Below, piece after piece: positions 51,129 to 61,074 of a DNA stretch of 64,000 nt. Position 1 is the stretch's first letter. Each line of letters starts with the position of its first letter. The position numbers were made by a program, and so were the translations under genes. The stretch comes from Klebsiella sp. RHBSTW-00484 (lineage in GTDB: Bacteria; Pseudomonadota; Gammaproteobacteria; Enterobacterales; Enterobacteriaceae), in the NCBI RefSeq assembly GCF_013705725.1, contig NZ_CP055483.1:1-64000 (forward strand), written 5' to 3'. The notes below the pieces were generated by a model that was not told where the DNA came from, made no database searches, and saw only the letters and a program-made list of their open reading frames with translations.

Positions 51129-51592
51129 GATTTAATTCATTGTTTAAATTAAAATTTAATGTCATCGGATCGCCGTTTAAAATATCATCCGATAGCGTGA
51201 AGCAGCTGTTCGGTGGTTCACTGACGCTGCGGGACTAGGATGGACAGGTTGCAAAGGCTCTGACCATGATACGTGCGCTGAGCATAATGACGAAGGCAGG
51301 AATGCCAGAAAGCGAGCGTATTGCCTGACATCAGCAACCGGCTATGGGGATGCTTATCCCAAATCTGATTTATTCCACAAAACCTTTCAGGGGTTGTGTA
51401 GGGTACAGGCTCGGAACCCCAAAAACGCGATAACCACCCATTGGGTGGTTATCGCAAACGCTGTCTGCTTTTGGCTCATCATCACCTGACCTAAGGGAGA
51501 AGCAAATCCATGAGGTCACTCAAACAGCGATGAGTGAGTCGCTGTGAAGCCACACTGCTATGGCTTCACCACTGTGATCTGTAAAAAGGCCA
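51129..51592. other. Non-coding region with hairpin
   Basis: No supported gene. It contains a perfect hairpin at 51427-51455 (GCGATAACCACCCA / TGGGTGGTTATCGC, 1-nt loop) and a second stem at 51544-51569 (GTGAAGCCA / TGGCTTCAC) after the GNAT toxin stop. Confidence 0.5.
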
Positions 51593-52141
51593 TCAGGCGC
51601 TTTTTTCCAGTTCTTTAGCTTCCCGTAACGTGTCCATTGAAATGAACATTGGGATTGTATCGTTGGCAGAGACCTCTTCACGCGTAGCTTCAAAATCGAA
51701 GCTTTCGTAAAAAGCCCTTGCACCAACTTTAGCATCAAGGTAAACCCCTTTAATGCCCTTCACAAATGCAGCGCTCTCGACGCAGTAATCGAGAATAGCG
51801 CGCAACAACTCTTCACCCCAGCCCTGCCTTTGGTATTGCTTATCGATGGCAATCATTGGGATTTTCATCACCGCAAACACAGGTGGTACCGAATATGGGA
51901 ATGTTCCATCAGGAACTTCATCGCGGCCCAACTGATACAAAGAGGCCGTCACAAACCCTACAACTTTATCGCCTTTAAGAAGCAATAACCCGTGGATGTT
52001 GTCACGGCCACACTGGCGCTTTAACTGCTGTAAATAACCATTCAGCACTTTTTCGCCACAATCGAACTGCTTAATCCCGGTGATTTCTACATCGGAATCA
52101 GCCTTTATTACGCGGAACTGCTCATTAGTAATCTCGGACAT
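51593..52141 (-). CDS. GNAT-family toxin (TacT/AtaT-like)
   Basis: A 182-residue GCN5-type acetyltransferase. Toxins of this type acetylate the amino group of charged tRNAs and stop translation. The acetyl-CoA motif QYQRQGWGEELLRAIL and the C-terminal GARAFYESFDFEAT are visible. It is coupled to an upstream DUF1778 antitoxin gene, which it overlaps by 17 bp. This is the standard TacAT/AtaRT order. Confidence 0.88.
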   Translation of the reverse strand: MSEITNEQFRVIKADSDVEITGIKQFDCGEKVLNGYLQQLKRQCGRDNIHGLLLLKGDKVVGFVTASLYQLGRDEVPDGTFPYSVPPVFAVMKIPMIAIDKQYQRQGWGEELLRAILDYCVESAAFVKGIKGVYLDAKVGARAFYESFDFEATREEVSANDTIPMFISMDTLREAKELEKSA

Positions 52142-52448
52142 ACCTTGTTTCCCTTGTCATTAGCGCACGGAGTTTCTCTCCCGGCTGACGAGGTGAATTA
52201 ATGATGTCGTTTAGATGATTCCACTCCTGTTCGCTGAGCACTCGCATTCGCTGTTCATCTAGCGCCTGCTGAGCTGCGCGTGTAGCAGCCATCAAAATAA
52301 ACGCACTCATATCCACCCCAACCAGCGAGGCTGCTTCTTTCAACTTCTCTTTTATGTCGGCGCTGGTTCTCAGCTCGACACGTGTGTCTTTGGCTCCAGC
52401 CAAAGCCAGGCTTGCGGAACCACCAGTCACATTGGTGTTTCTCATCAT
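52125..52448 (-). CDS. DUF1778-family antitoxin
   Basis: A 107-residue ribbon-helix-helix antitoxin of the DUF1778 family. The core DTRVELRTSADIKEKLKEAA, then LVGVDMSAFILMAATRAAQQ, is typical and the C-terminal tail should cap the GNAT toxin. Two adjacent ATGs (52448, 52445) follow a GGAG site. It precedes and overlaps the toxin gene and probably represses the pair's promoter. Confidence 0.86.
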   Translation of the reverse strand: MMRNTNVTGGSASLALAGAKDTRVELRTSADIKEKLKEAASLVGVDMSAFILMAATRAAQQALDEQRMRVLSEQEWNHLNDIINSPRQPGEKLRALMTRETRYVRDY

Positions 52449-52876
52449 GTATTCTCCACGAACAATTTTTTTATTAAAAAATTCAGTTATATACCTCCAC
52501 AATTAATGATCATCGTAAATTTCCTTTTGTGTTGGTTTCTATAAGAAGACGTATGGCCCTACTGTTTCCATTCATCTGACTGTTACATATTATGTGATTG
52601 ATATTTAAATAATTTTCACGTGACTGTTTGATTGACTCATTACCAGCTGAATTAATAGAAGTCGCTTTGATAGACATAGAATTTCCTTTTATAGTAGATG
52701 ACATGAATAAGTATATATGATTGATATTTAAGTAATTTAATCGTGTTTTATTGAATTTAAATTTTTAGCTAACTTTCTTTAGCTACCCACATAGTTTTGC
52801 ATGCTTCGTAACCAGTGTCAACTAAAGCCGTACGCTGTACGTACAATATATCCGGGTGTTGTACGGGTGCCGTTTA
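52449..52876. other. AT-rich region upstream of the GNAT toxin pair
   Basis: Strongly AT-rich, no supported gene. It likely holds the toxin-antitoxin promoter and operators. A short reading frame at 52510-52704 on the minus strand has no ribosome site or recognisable fold. Confidence 0.4.
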
Positions 52877-53627
52877 GGCTCTGTCGCATTAAGGCCGCGT
52901 CAGATAACATGCTGTTTTTTTGTAATGTTGCCGATAGTTACAGTTAATGTCTCTGATCCGAAATACCTTCAAACGTCTGCACGATCCCGTCGACGTTATT
53001 GCTCAGTGTGTCCGCTGGTATCTGGTTTACTCACTGAGTCTGCGTGATCTCGAAGAGATGATCGCGGAATGTGGTCTTCATGTTGACCACTCCACGCTTC
53101 ACCGCTGAGTTATCCGTCTGGTACCATTGTTGGATACTGTGTTTCGTCGGCATAAACGGGCGGTAGGTCGTCGATGGCGAATGGATGAAACCTACACATA
53201 ATTAAAGGCTAGTGGAAGTATCTGTATCGCGCGGTCGATACATCAGGGCACACCATCGACTTTTTGCTGACCGCCAGACGGGACTCTGCTGCCGCCTTAC
53301 GCTTCTTTTGCAAGGCGATTCGCCATCACGGCGAACCGGAAGTGGTCACTATCGATAAAAGTGGCGCCAACACCGCAGCGTTGGCCACGCTCAACGCCGG
53401 CAAACCCGATGAGGAAACGATTACCATCAGGCAAAGCAAGTATCTGAACAACCTGGTTGAGCAAGATGATCGAAATATCAAACGTCGAATACGCCCGATG
53501 CTGGGATTTAAATCGTTTCGCCGGGCACAGGCCATTCTGGCCGGCATTGAATTGCTCCACATGATACGCAAAGGACAATATCAACATCCGGCAGGTGATG
53601 GAATGTCACCTGCGGAACAGTTTTATT
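52877..53627 (+). pseudogene. Decayed IS6-family transposase
   Basis: A region related to IS26 but clearly diverged. Translation from about 52949 reads MSLIRNTFKRLHDPVDVIAQ and later DHSTLHR-stop, then WRMDETYT-stop. A frameshift follows, then YLYRAVDTSGHTIDFLL and DRNIKRRIRPMLGFKSFRRA. Stops and the frameshift inactivate it. The left end GGCTCTGTCGCA resembles an IS6 terminal repeat. Its 3' end is cut by the intact IS26 at 53628, within the C-terminal SPAEQFY motif. Confidence 0.8.
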
Positions 53628-54447
53628 GGCACTGTTGCAAATAGTCGGTGGTGATAAACTTATCATCCCCTTTTGCTGATGGAGCTGCACATGAACCCAT
53701 TCAAAGGCCGGCATTTTCAGCGTGACATCATTCTGTGGGCCGTACGCTGGTACTGCAAATACGGCATCAGTTACCGTGAGCTGCAGGAGATGCTGGCTGA
53801 ACGCGGAGTGAATGTCGATCACTCCACGATTTACCGCTGGGTTCAGCGTTATGCGCCTGAAATGGAAAAACGGCTGCGCTGGTACTGGCGTAACCCTTCC
53901 GATCTTTGCCCGTGGCACATGGATGAAACCTACGTGAAGGTCAATGGCCGCTGGGCGTATCTGTACCGGGCCGTCGACAGCCGGGGCCGCACTGTCGATT
54001 TTTATCTCTCCTCCCGTCGTAACAGCAAAGCTGCATACCGGTTTCTGGGTAAAATCCTCAACAACGTGAAGAAGTGGCAGATCCCGCGATTCATCAACAC
54101 GGATAAAGCGCCCGCCTATGGTCGCGCGCTTGCTCTGCTCAAACGCGAAGGCCGGTGCCCGTCTGACGTTGAACACCGACAGATTAAGTACCGGAACAAC
54201 GTGATTGAATGCGATCATGGCAAACTGAAACGGATAATCGGCGCCACGCTGGGATTTAAATCCATGAAGACGGCTTACGCCACCATCAAAGGTATTGAGG
54301 TGATGCGTGCACTACGCAAAGGCCAGGCCTCAGCATTTTATTATGGTGATCCCCTGGGCGAAATGCGCCTGGTAAGCAGAGTTTTTGAAATGTAAGGCCT
54401 TTGAATAAGACAAAACGCTGCCTCATCGCTAACTTTGCAACAGTGCC
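53628..54447 (+). mobile_element. IS26, copy 1
   Basis: An intact 820-bp element with perfect terminal repeats GGCACTGTTGCAAA at 53628 and TTTGCAACAGTGCC ending 54447. The left flank (GTTTTATT) and right flank (GATGATAA) differ. The right flank is the reverse complement of the outer flank of copy 2, which shows that the two copies bound an inverted segment. Confidence 0.96.
53691..54395 (+). CDS. tnpA26: IS26 transposase
   Basis: The 234-residue DDE transposase of IS26, starting MNPFKGRHFQRDIILW. It has an N-terminal HTH (RELQEMLAERGVNVDHSTIY) and the catalytic acids in WHMDETYVKV, INTDKAPAYG and the glutamate of HRQIKYRNNVIECDHGKLKR. Its residues match those of copy 2 on the other strand exactly. 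It moves IS26 by replicative or conservative transposition and helps capture resistance genes. Confidence 0.96.
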   Translation: MNPFKGRHFQRDIILWAVRWYCKYGISYRELQEMLAERGVNVDHSTIYRWVQRYAPEMEKRLRWYWRNPSDLCPWHMDETYVKVNGRWAYLYRAVDSRGRTVDFYLSSRRNSKAAYRFLGKILNNVKKWQIPRFINTDKAPAYGRALALLKREGRCPSDVEHRQIKYRNNVIECDHGKLKRIIGATLGFKSMKTAYATIKGIEVMRALRKGQASAFYYGDPLGEMRLVSRVFEM

Positions 54448-54809
54448 GATGATAAAGGGTTAGACCCCGTGAGGCCTATCTGGCTATTGTACAGGATATA
54501 CGTATCCGCTTAACGAACAAGAACCTCACGCGCGTCTTTCATCAGGGTCCGAATCGATGACGATTCATCATGGCCGTTTATAGTACCGCAGTCTCTCCCC
54601 TTTATTTTTACTGAAGAGCAGACAGAAACCATAAACACCGGCGTTGACACGCCGGGGAAGCCCTTATAGTACAATAATTTTCGAAATCCAACCCATCCCG
54701 CCTACAGGAATGACGGATTTTTCGGCGGTTCCGGCGTAGACCCACCACAACTGCTGTATAGCTTGTGGGTAAGTGATAATGAAGTGCAAACGAGATGGCG
54801 CAAATACTC

Positions 54810-54856
54810 TTTTGGTTTATCTTTTAATTACTTACGTATTAAAAGATAAACCAAAA
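54810..54856. repeat. Perfect 19-bp hairpin
   Basis: Arms TTTTGGTTTATCTTTTAAT and ATTAAAAGATAAACCAAAA are perfect reverse complements around a 9-nt loop. A further dyad GTTATCC / GGATAAC follows close by at about 54873-54898. Confidence 0.8.
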
Positions 54857-54965
54857 AATAAAAGACATTACTGTTATCCCCTTTAAAAAGTGGATAACCG
54901 AACAGCATCGGCGCGAGCGCCTCAAAAGTAGCTCCCCACGCTAAAGCGCGGGGCATTCAGAACGG

Positions 54966-55010
54966 AATCCCTCGATGGCTAACAGCTCGCCTGTTAGCCA
55001 TCGAGGGATT
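54966..55010. repeat. Perfect 20-bp hairpin
   Basis: Arms AATCCCTCGATGGCTAACAG and CTGTTAGCCATCGAGGGATT pair exactly around the loop CTCGC. A stem this long and perfect is unlikely by chance. Confidence 0.85.
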
Positions 55011-55316
55011 GGACAAATCCGGCCACGCCGGATACGTCAGCAAATATCGCTGAAGAATTAGCTTACACGCTCGTAAGCGGCTCTTACGACCCGCTAACGC
55101 GGAGATACGCCCCAACTGCGGCTTCGCCTTGTTGTGACCACTCCGACCGCGCACAAAAGCCTCTGAGCCGCTTTTAGCGGAATATGGCTTTGCAAGGTGA
55201 AGGGATGGATAGGCGATCCCTTTCGATCCCTCACTGGTATCGGCGGCTAACCCTCGGTGCTACCTGTCATTTCATCCTGCCGCCTTACATGCGCTAACGC
55301 GCATAAATCCCCGTTC

Positions 55317-55342
55317 CTCAGTGGAACGAAAACTCACGCTAA
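55317..55342. repeat. Tn3-like terminal repeat remnant
   Basis: CTCAGTGGAACGAAAACTCACGCTAA closely follows the inner part of the Tn3/Tn2 38-bp terminal repeat (CTCAGTGGAACGAAAACTCA, then GTTAAG in Tn3). The outer GGGG end is not preserved. It may be a relic. Confidence 0.5.
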
Positions 55343-55380
55343 CAGGGTAGTGACCGGGTAGCCACGATAACTGCCAACAA

Positions 55381-55432
55381 AATTAGCTTATAGGTTAATT
55401 CTACCTTGTCTGAAATTAGCCTATAGGTTAAT
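55381..55432. promoter_or_regulatory. Paired operator repeats before the HigBA-like genes
   Basis: Two copies of AATTAGCTTATAGGTTAAT (55381-55399, and 55414-55432 with one change) sit just upstream of the toxin gene at 55455. They resemble operators for the HTH antitoxin of the pair, which usually represses its own promoter. Confidence 0.7.
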
Positions 55433-55454
55433 ATTAATAGAAATGGGAGGTCAC

Positions 55455-55784
55455 ATGTTTAGCGTTGTTTATCACCCGGAAGCCAGGGAAGAAGCCACAG
55501 CATTACCCGTAAAAATCAGGGTGAAGTTTGACCGTCTCATCGGCAAACTGGAGTATGACGCCCGATTACTGCGGGAGCCGGACACGAAGCCCCTGGGCGA
55601 TGGACTTTTTGAGATCCGCACGATGGGGACGGACATAGCCAGGGGAATCTGGGTATACCACAAAGGCAATACCATCATCATGCTCCGTGTTTTCATCAAG
55701 AAGTCACAGAAAACGCCAGCGAAAGAAATCGATCTCGCCAAAAAGCGGTTAGCGGAGGTACTTAATGAAACTGGTAAGCCATAA
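55455..55784 (+). CDS. RelE/HigB-type toxin (Gp49-like)
   Basis: A 109-residue toxin of the RelE/HigB, phage Gp49-like group. It starts MFSVVYHPEAREEATALPVK and contains DGLFEIRTMGTDIARGIWVY and IIMLRVFIKKSQKTPAKEI, the family's strand and C-terminal helix features. Members cut mRNA on the ribosome. It overlaps the following antitoxin gene by 20 bp. Unusually for a toxin-antitoxin pair the toxin comes first, as in higBA. The ATG at 55455 follows GGGAGG. Confidence 0.87.
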   Translation: MFSVVYHPEAREEATALPVKIRVKFDRLIGKLEYDARLLREPDTKPLGDGLFEIRTMGTDIARGIWVYHKGNTIIMLRVFIKKSQKTPAKEIDLAKKRLAEVLNETGKP

Positions 55785-56046
55785 AGAACTGCATAACGAG
55801 TGGATGCAGGACGATGAATATCGCGCTGCATGGCAGGAAGAAGAACGTAAGGAAAAGCTCAGGGAGCTGCTTGCTGAATGGCGCAAGCATGACAACCTGA
55901 CAAAAGCGCAGGTTGCTGAACGCATGGGGGTTACACCTCCGGTTATTTCTCGCCTGGAAAACAACATCACCAAAGCCAGCATCGACACACTGACCCGCTA
56001 CGCTCACGCCTGCGGCATCAAGAAACCTGTCATTGCCCTGTACTGA
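55765..56046 (+). CDS. HigA-type HTH antitoxin
   Basis: A 93-residue antitoxin with an XRE-type helix-turn-helix in its C-terminal half (LTKAQVAERMGVTPPVISRL, then NNITKASIDTLTRYAHACG). The N-terminal half is helical and charged. It should neutralise the preceding toxin and bind the repeats at 55381-55432. It ends in an intrinsic terminator. Confidence 0.87.
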   Translation: MKLVSHKELHNEWMQDDEYRAAWQEEERKEKLRELLAEWRKHDNLTKAQVAERMGVTPPVISRLENNITKASIDTLTRYAHACGIKKPVIALY

Positions 56047-56049
56047 ATA

Positions 56050-56076
56050 GCCAGCCCTCCGGGGCTGGCCTTTTTG
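56050..56076 (+). terminator. Terminator of the HigBA-like pair
   Basis: A stem GCCAGCCC / GGGCTGGC is followed by CTTTTTGTTT four bases after the antitoxin stop codon: a classic intrinsic terminator. Confidence 0.92.
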
Positions 56077-56255
56077 TTTCGGTCAGTCCCAAAATTTTGT
56101 TAAAGCAAGTTTAAAATGTCACCTGTTTCTCCAAAGTTGAAATGTCACTTCTAAGCCAATCTATTTATACATAATCTTTACATCTTTCCCCGGTGACAAA
56201 GTGCTAATTGGTCTGTAATGTTCAATGTGTGGCAGGCAAGCCGCCGGTGACTTAG

Positions 56256-57451
<1,196 letters not shown>

Positions 57452-57620
57452 TTAATATAAAGACACAAGCAGAGACATTTTTGGCACGATATAAAAACGC
57501 TAAGTTAAAAAATCACTATGACGTGTTGGGTATCAAATGTTCACTGGCATAAACCTCTGTTTCTGATGTAAAACAGATTTTCTGAGGAGGCGTAAAACCT
57601 CCTCGTACTGCGAAATTGAT

Positions 57621-58121
57621 TTAGTGATAGCGATCGATCACGCCAACCAGATAGTGGTCGGTTTGCTGCATGTTGATGCCCGCTTTTTTAGCGCTGCGGA
57701 CTTCATCCAGAATGATTTGCAACAGCGTCCCGTCCACGATTTCCTCTTTTCTGTATCGCTTCAGGAAGTTAATCGCTGACTTATCGTTTGCTGCCTGGGC
57801 GTCTTCCGTCAAAGAGGTCAGCGCATTAATGCGCTTCTGGTAATCGCTTACCGTCTGCTCAAACAGATCTTCCAGCGTGGAAAATTCACCGCACCGGGCG
57901 TGTTGCTCCTGTAACACCGGCGTGGCGCCGCTCTGTTTGATGTATTCGTACATGCGCATCATTTGCGTCACCGTATTTTGCGCCTGATGACGCAAAAATA
58001 GTGCGGTGCCATTAAGGCTATTCTCGCTGCACCTCTGGCTGAGCTGAAGATACAAATTTGAGGTATAAAACTCCTGATTCATTTGCGCATTCAGTTTTTG
58101 AACTATTCCGCTAGCGATCAT
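57621..58121 (-). CDS. ftnB: FtnB-like ferritin
   Basis: A 166-residue ferritin-fold protein that resembles E. coli FtnB. It begins MIASGIVQKLNAQMNQEFYT and keeps family segments SNLYLQLSQRCSENSLNGTA, FLRHQAQNTVTQMMRMY and LLQIILDEVRSAKKAG. FtnB proteins are thought to help iron-sulfur cluster repair and stress survival. As in E. coli FtnB, several ferroxidase-centre residues of FtnA appear replaced. It lies inside the IS26-inverted segment, so it was originally in the other orientation. A plasmid-borne copy is notable. Confidence 0.85.
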   Translation of the reverse strand: MIASGIVQKLNAQMNQEFYTSNLYLQLSQRCSENSLNGTALFLRHQAQNTVTQMMRMYEYIKQSGATPVLQEQHARCGEFSTLEDLFEQTVSDYQKRINALTSLTEDAQAANDKSAINFLKRYRKEEIVDGTLLQIILDEVRSAKKAGINMQQTDHYLVGVIDRYH

Positions 58122-58395
58122 AGGACTTCCTTATTTCTTGTCATCTCAGAAAACGGTCACTCTTCGAAAAAACAACCAGAATAAAAGCGATTCTTTCGCT
58201 TTTTTTATTGCGCCTGGTTACGCAGTCATATTCATTTTAAGTCGGGATGCTCCTTATTTAAATATCCAACCCTACTATCGCATTTCTATCTGGCATTATT
58301 CTGTGATGGTGTTTCGATATTCACACTCCCTGTGCCAATCCTTTCTTATCGACAGTAGGAAACTTCCTCCGGCTATTCTGCTGAACACGATTAGG

Positions 58396-59215
58396 GGCAC
58401 TGTTGCAAAGTTAGCGATGAGGCAGCGTTTTGTCTTATTCAAAGGCCTTACATTTCAAAAACTCTGCTTACCAGGCGCATTTCGCCCAGGGGATCACCAT
58501 AATAAAATGCTGAGGCCTGGCCTTTGCGTAGTGCACGCATCACCTCAATACCTTTGATGGTGGCGTAAGCCGTCTTCATGGATTTAAATCCCAGCGTGGC
58601 GCCGATTATCCGTTTCAGTTTGCCATGATCGCATTCAATCACGTTGTTCCGGTACTTAATCTGTCGGTGTTCAACGTCAGACGGGCACCGGCCTTCGCGT
58701 TTGAGCAGAGCAAGCGCGCGACCATAGGCGGGCGCTTTATCCGTGTTGATGAATCGCGGGATCTGCCACTTCTTCACGTTGTTGAGGATTTTACCCAGAA
58801 ACCGGTATGCAGCTTTGCTGTTACGACGGGAGGAGAGATAAAAATCGACAGTGCGGCCCCGGCTGTCGACGGCCCGGTACAGATACGCCCAGCGGCCATT
58901 GACCTTCACGTAGGTTTCATCCATGTGCCACGGGCAAAGATCGGAAGGGTTACGCCAGTACCAGCGCAGCCGTTTTTCCATTTCAGGCGCATAACGCTGA
59001 ACCCAGCGGTAAATCGTGGAGTGATCGACATTCACTCCGCGTTCAGCCAGCATCTCCTGCAGCTCACGGTAACTGATGCCGTATTTGCAGTACCAGCGTA
59101 CGGCCCACAGAATGATGTCACGCTGAAAATGCCGGCCTTTGAATGGGTTCATGTGCAGCTCCATCAGCAAAAGGGGATGATAAGTTTATCACCACCGACT
59201 ATTTGCAACAGTGCC
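58396..59215 (-). mobile_element. IS26, copy 2
   Basis: An intact 820-bp IS26 in inverse orientation to copy 1, with perfect GGCACTGTTGCAAA ends at 58396 and 59215. Its outer flank TTATCATC (59216-59223) is the reverse complement of the inner flank of copy 1 (54448-54455). Confidence 0.96.
58448..59152 (-). CDS. tnpA26: IS26 transposase
   Basis: The 234-residue IS26 transposase, identical in residues to copy 1 at 53691-54395, including the DDE acids and the C-terminal VSRVFEM. Identity of both copies fits recent replicative transposition. Confidence 0.96.
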   Translation of the reverse strand: MNPFKGRHFQRDIILWAVRWYCKYGISYRELQEMLAERGVNVDHSTIYRWVQRYAPEMEKRLRWYWRNPSDLCPWHMDETYVKVNGRWAYLYRAVDSRGRTVDFYLSSRRNSKAAYRFLGKILNNVKKWQIPRFINTDKAPAYGRALALLKREGRCPSDVEHRQIKYRNNVIECDHGKLKRIIGATLGFKSMKTAYATIKGIEVMRALRKGQASAFYYGDPLGEMRLVSRVFEM

Positions 59216-59236
59216 TTATCATCAACGAATTGCAGG

Positions 59237-60283
59237 TCAGATGGTTATTTTGTTTCGTGCTTTAGCTGGCTGAGTACAGCCTGAAATCATCACCGTAATG
59301 CAATGATGCCAGCACAGCCTTGCGTTTTTGGCGGCGATGGCTACAACGGCACGCCAGTATCCTCTGCGATCGACCAGTGAACAGACCCAACGACTGAATA
59401 AATCAGTCCTTTTCTCGGCACCAATCAGAACCGAACGAGCCCCCTGAACCAGTAGCGTTCGCAGATACGAATCGCCAGCTTTAGTTATCCTGCCAAGCTT
59501 TGATTTCCCACCACTGCTGTACTGCGATGGCGTTAGTCCCAGCCAGGCTGCCAGTTGTCGCCCATTTTTAAAATCGTGTGCATTACCGATACTGGCGACC
59601 AGCGCACAGGCCGTTGTGGGACCAATCCCTTTCAGTTCCATCAATCGCTGGCTGCGGTGATCTGTTTTTGCCATGCGGGACAAAATCCGGTCATATTCAG
59701 TAATATTATCTTCAATACGATCAATGTGTTCCAGCAGGTCATTAACACATTGTTGAACCTGAAGTGGCAAAGAACTCTTCTGCTCAGAAACCATGTGACG
59801 CAGGGCATCTGTACTTTGTGGGGCGATGACACCGAATTCCGATATCAAACCTCTCAATCGGTTATATGTTGCTGTTTTCTCTTCGATAAAACCCTGTCTG
59901 ATACGGTGTAGGCATTGCATCGCCTGCTGGCTCTCATCCTTCACTGGTACAAACCGCATATGCGGGCGACGAACTGCTTCACAGATAGCCTGAGCATCAG
60001 CTGCATCATTTTTGCCTGATTTACCGGCCATGCGGTAAGGAGATACAAATTTAGCAGCCATCAGCCGTGGTTCATGACCATATTGCCGAAACAACCTTGC
60101 CCAGTAGTGAGCCCCGGAGCATGCCTCCATCCCGATAACACAGGGAGGTAAACTGGCAATCAGCTCAGGAAGGGCAGCACGCGATACTTTGGGTTTAACC
60201 AGAACAGTTTTACCGTGTTGGTCAACGCAGTGAACAGCGAACACATTTTTAGCAAGATCGATACCGACAGTCGTGATGGTCAT
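59237..60283 (-). CDS. IS110-family transposase (1)
   Basis: A 348-residue IS110/IS1111-type transposase with an N-terminal RuvC-like DEDD domain (TTVGIDLAKNVFAVHC, later GKNDAADAQAICEA) and a C-terminal transposase_20 domain with the serine region GLTPSQYSSGGKSKLGRI. The ATG at 60283 has CGGAGGGA upstream; a start at 60325 lacks this. It stands alone just right of IS26 copy 2. I could not locate its ends. It differs clearly from the other IS110-family gene in the window. Confidence 0.88.
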   Translation of the reverse strand: MTITTVGIDLAKNVFAVHCVDQHGKTVLVKPKVSRAALPELIASLPPCVIGMEACSGAHYWARLFRQYGHEPRLMAAKFVSPYRMAGKSGKNDAADAQAICEAVRRPHMRFVPVKDESQQAMQCLHRIRQGFIEEKTATYNRLRGLISEFGVIAPQSTDALRHMVSEQKSSLPLQVQQCVNDLLEHIDRIEDNITEYDRILSRMAKTDHRSQRLMELKGIGPTTACALVASIGNAHDFKNGRQLAAWLGLTPSQYSSGGKSKLGRITKAGDSYLRTLLVQGARSVLIGAEKRTDLFSRWVCSLVDRRGYWRAVVAIAAKNARLCWHHCITVMISGCTQPAKARNKITI

Positions 60284-60504
60284 AACGAATCCCTCCGGGG
60301 CTATGTTTACCCCATGATTGCACAAGAGTTAATCAGGCGCATATCCAGGGGAAGTCCCTTCCATTCGTTAAGGTTATTTTTTGTACCTCTGAGCTATGTG
60401 AAGCTTGACCACTTTGACAGGCAGCTTTGAGCGATAAGCAGACATATTCACTGAAATTTTTAGGAAGCATTTTCTTGCCCATACGTGGCTTTATCTGCCG
60501 ATTT

Positions 60505-60840
60505 TCAGAAAACGCATTCACCGTTATCGACGCGCTTTTCTGTCGTCAGCGGGATCGTCCCGCCTGAACCATCAGACACACCAAGTACCAGCACCTCTGA
60601 CTTTTCAGGTCCCATCTTCATGGTACCCAGATTGACGATGCAGATTACCTGCGTTTCCTGCAGGTCTTCTGCTGCATAGTTAGTATACGCACCGCATGAC
60701 ACCCTTGTTCCCAGTTCTGGTCCTAGGTCAATAGTCATGCGCCAGGTGGGCTTTGATGTTTTACTCTCCTCAACCCTGATGATGGTACCGGCACGCATAT
60801 CGAGAGCCGAAAATGAGTCAAATGACGCTTTATCTTTCAT
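60505..60840 (-). CDS. CsaA-like tRNA-binding domain protein
   Basis: A 111-residue protein made of a single tRNA-binding OB-fold domain as in CsaA. It starts MKDKASFDSFSALDMRAGTI and carries RVSCGAYTNYAAEDLQETQV and NLGTMKMGPEKSEVLVLGVS. CsaA proteins bind tRNA and have chaperone activity. The start overlaps the stop of the truncated EamA gene upstream (ATGA), so both came in as one chromosomal-type operon. Confidence 0.82.
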   Translation of the reverse strand: MKDKASFDSFSALDMRAGTIIRVEESKTSKPTWRMTIDLGPELGTRVSCGAYTNYAAEDLQETQVICIVNLGTMKMGPEKSEVLVLGVSDGSGGTIPLTTEKRVDNGECVF

Positions 60841-61049
60841 AATTCTTTCCTTTTTGCGATTTCAAAGTTTTCTTTCCGTTGCCGGAACAGACTGAAACGT
60901 AACTTTCCAGCCGGAACGGTGATGAGCCCCAGACACGCAACTATCAGTCCGACGCCTGCCCATCCGGAAGGCGGCAGCCTTTCACCGACGAGCACAACGG
61001 CCAGCAGTGCGGCTATAACCGGCTCCAGCAGACTGATCGTGGTTGCCAT
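60837..61049 (-). pseudogene. EamA-family transporter, C-terminal remnant
   Basis: The last 70 residues of a DMT/EamA permease remain (TTISLLEPVIAALLAVVLVG, then SGWAGVGLIVACLGLITV). The N-terminal part is missing because the gene is cut at 61050-61053 by the end of a Tn3-family element. The last two helices alone cannot function. Confidence 0.82.
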
Positions 61050-61052
61050 ACT

Positions 61053-61074
61053 GGGGACGTCTCAGAAAACGGAA
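61053..61074. repeat. Tn3-family terminal repeat, outer part
   Basis: The 22 bp beginning GGGGACGTCTCAGAAAACGG are the outer part of a Tn5403/Tn21-like 38-bp terminal repeat. The inner part is at 62402-62417. Both belong to one repeat split by an IS110-family element. Confidence 0.85.

Larger units (their letters stand above)
54448..55440. other. Hairpin-rich non-coding region
   Basis: Nearly 1 kb without a convincing gene. It contains several perfect inverted repeats, GC-rich CGCTAACGCG-type motifs repeated at intervals (around 55095 and 55290), and a hairpin CCCCACGC...GCGCGGGG near 54935 like the ends of IS200/IS605-type elements. It lies inside the segment inverted by IS26. It could be part of an old replication or mobilisation region or a decayed element, but I cannot identify which. 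Confidence 0.55.

Noticed and set aside
52510..52704. 64-codon frame upstream of the DUF1778 gene
   Set aside because: AT-rich, no clear ribosome site, no domain. More likely promoter DNA of the toxin-antitoxin pair.
58138..58557. Open frame crossing the left end of IS26 copy 2
   Set aside because: It runs from upstream of ftnB into the IS by chance; no family resemblance and the junction is recent.
60333..60521. 62-codon minus-strand frame between the IS110 gene and the CsaA-like gene
   Set aside because: No ribosome site, overlaps the CsaA-like 3' end, and no recognisable domain.
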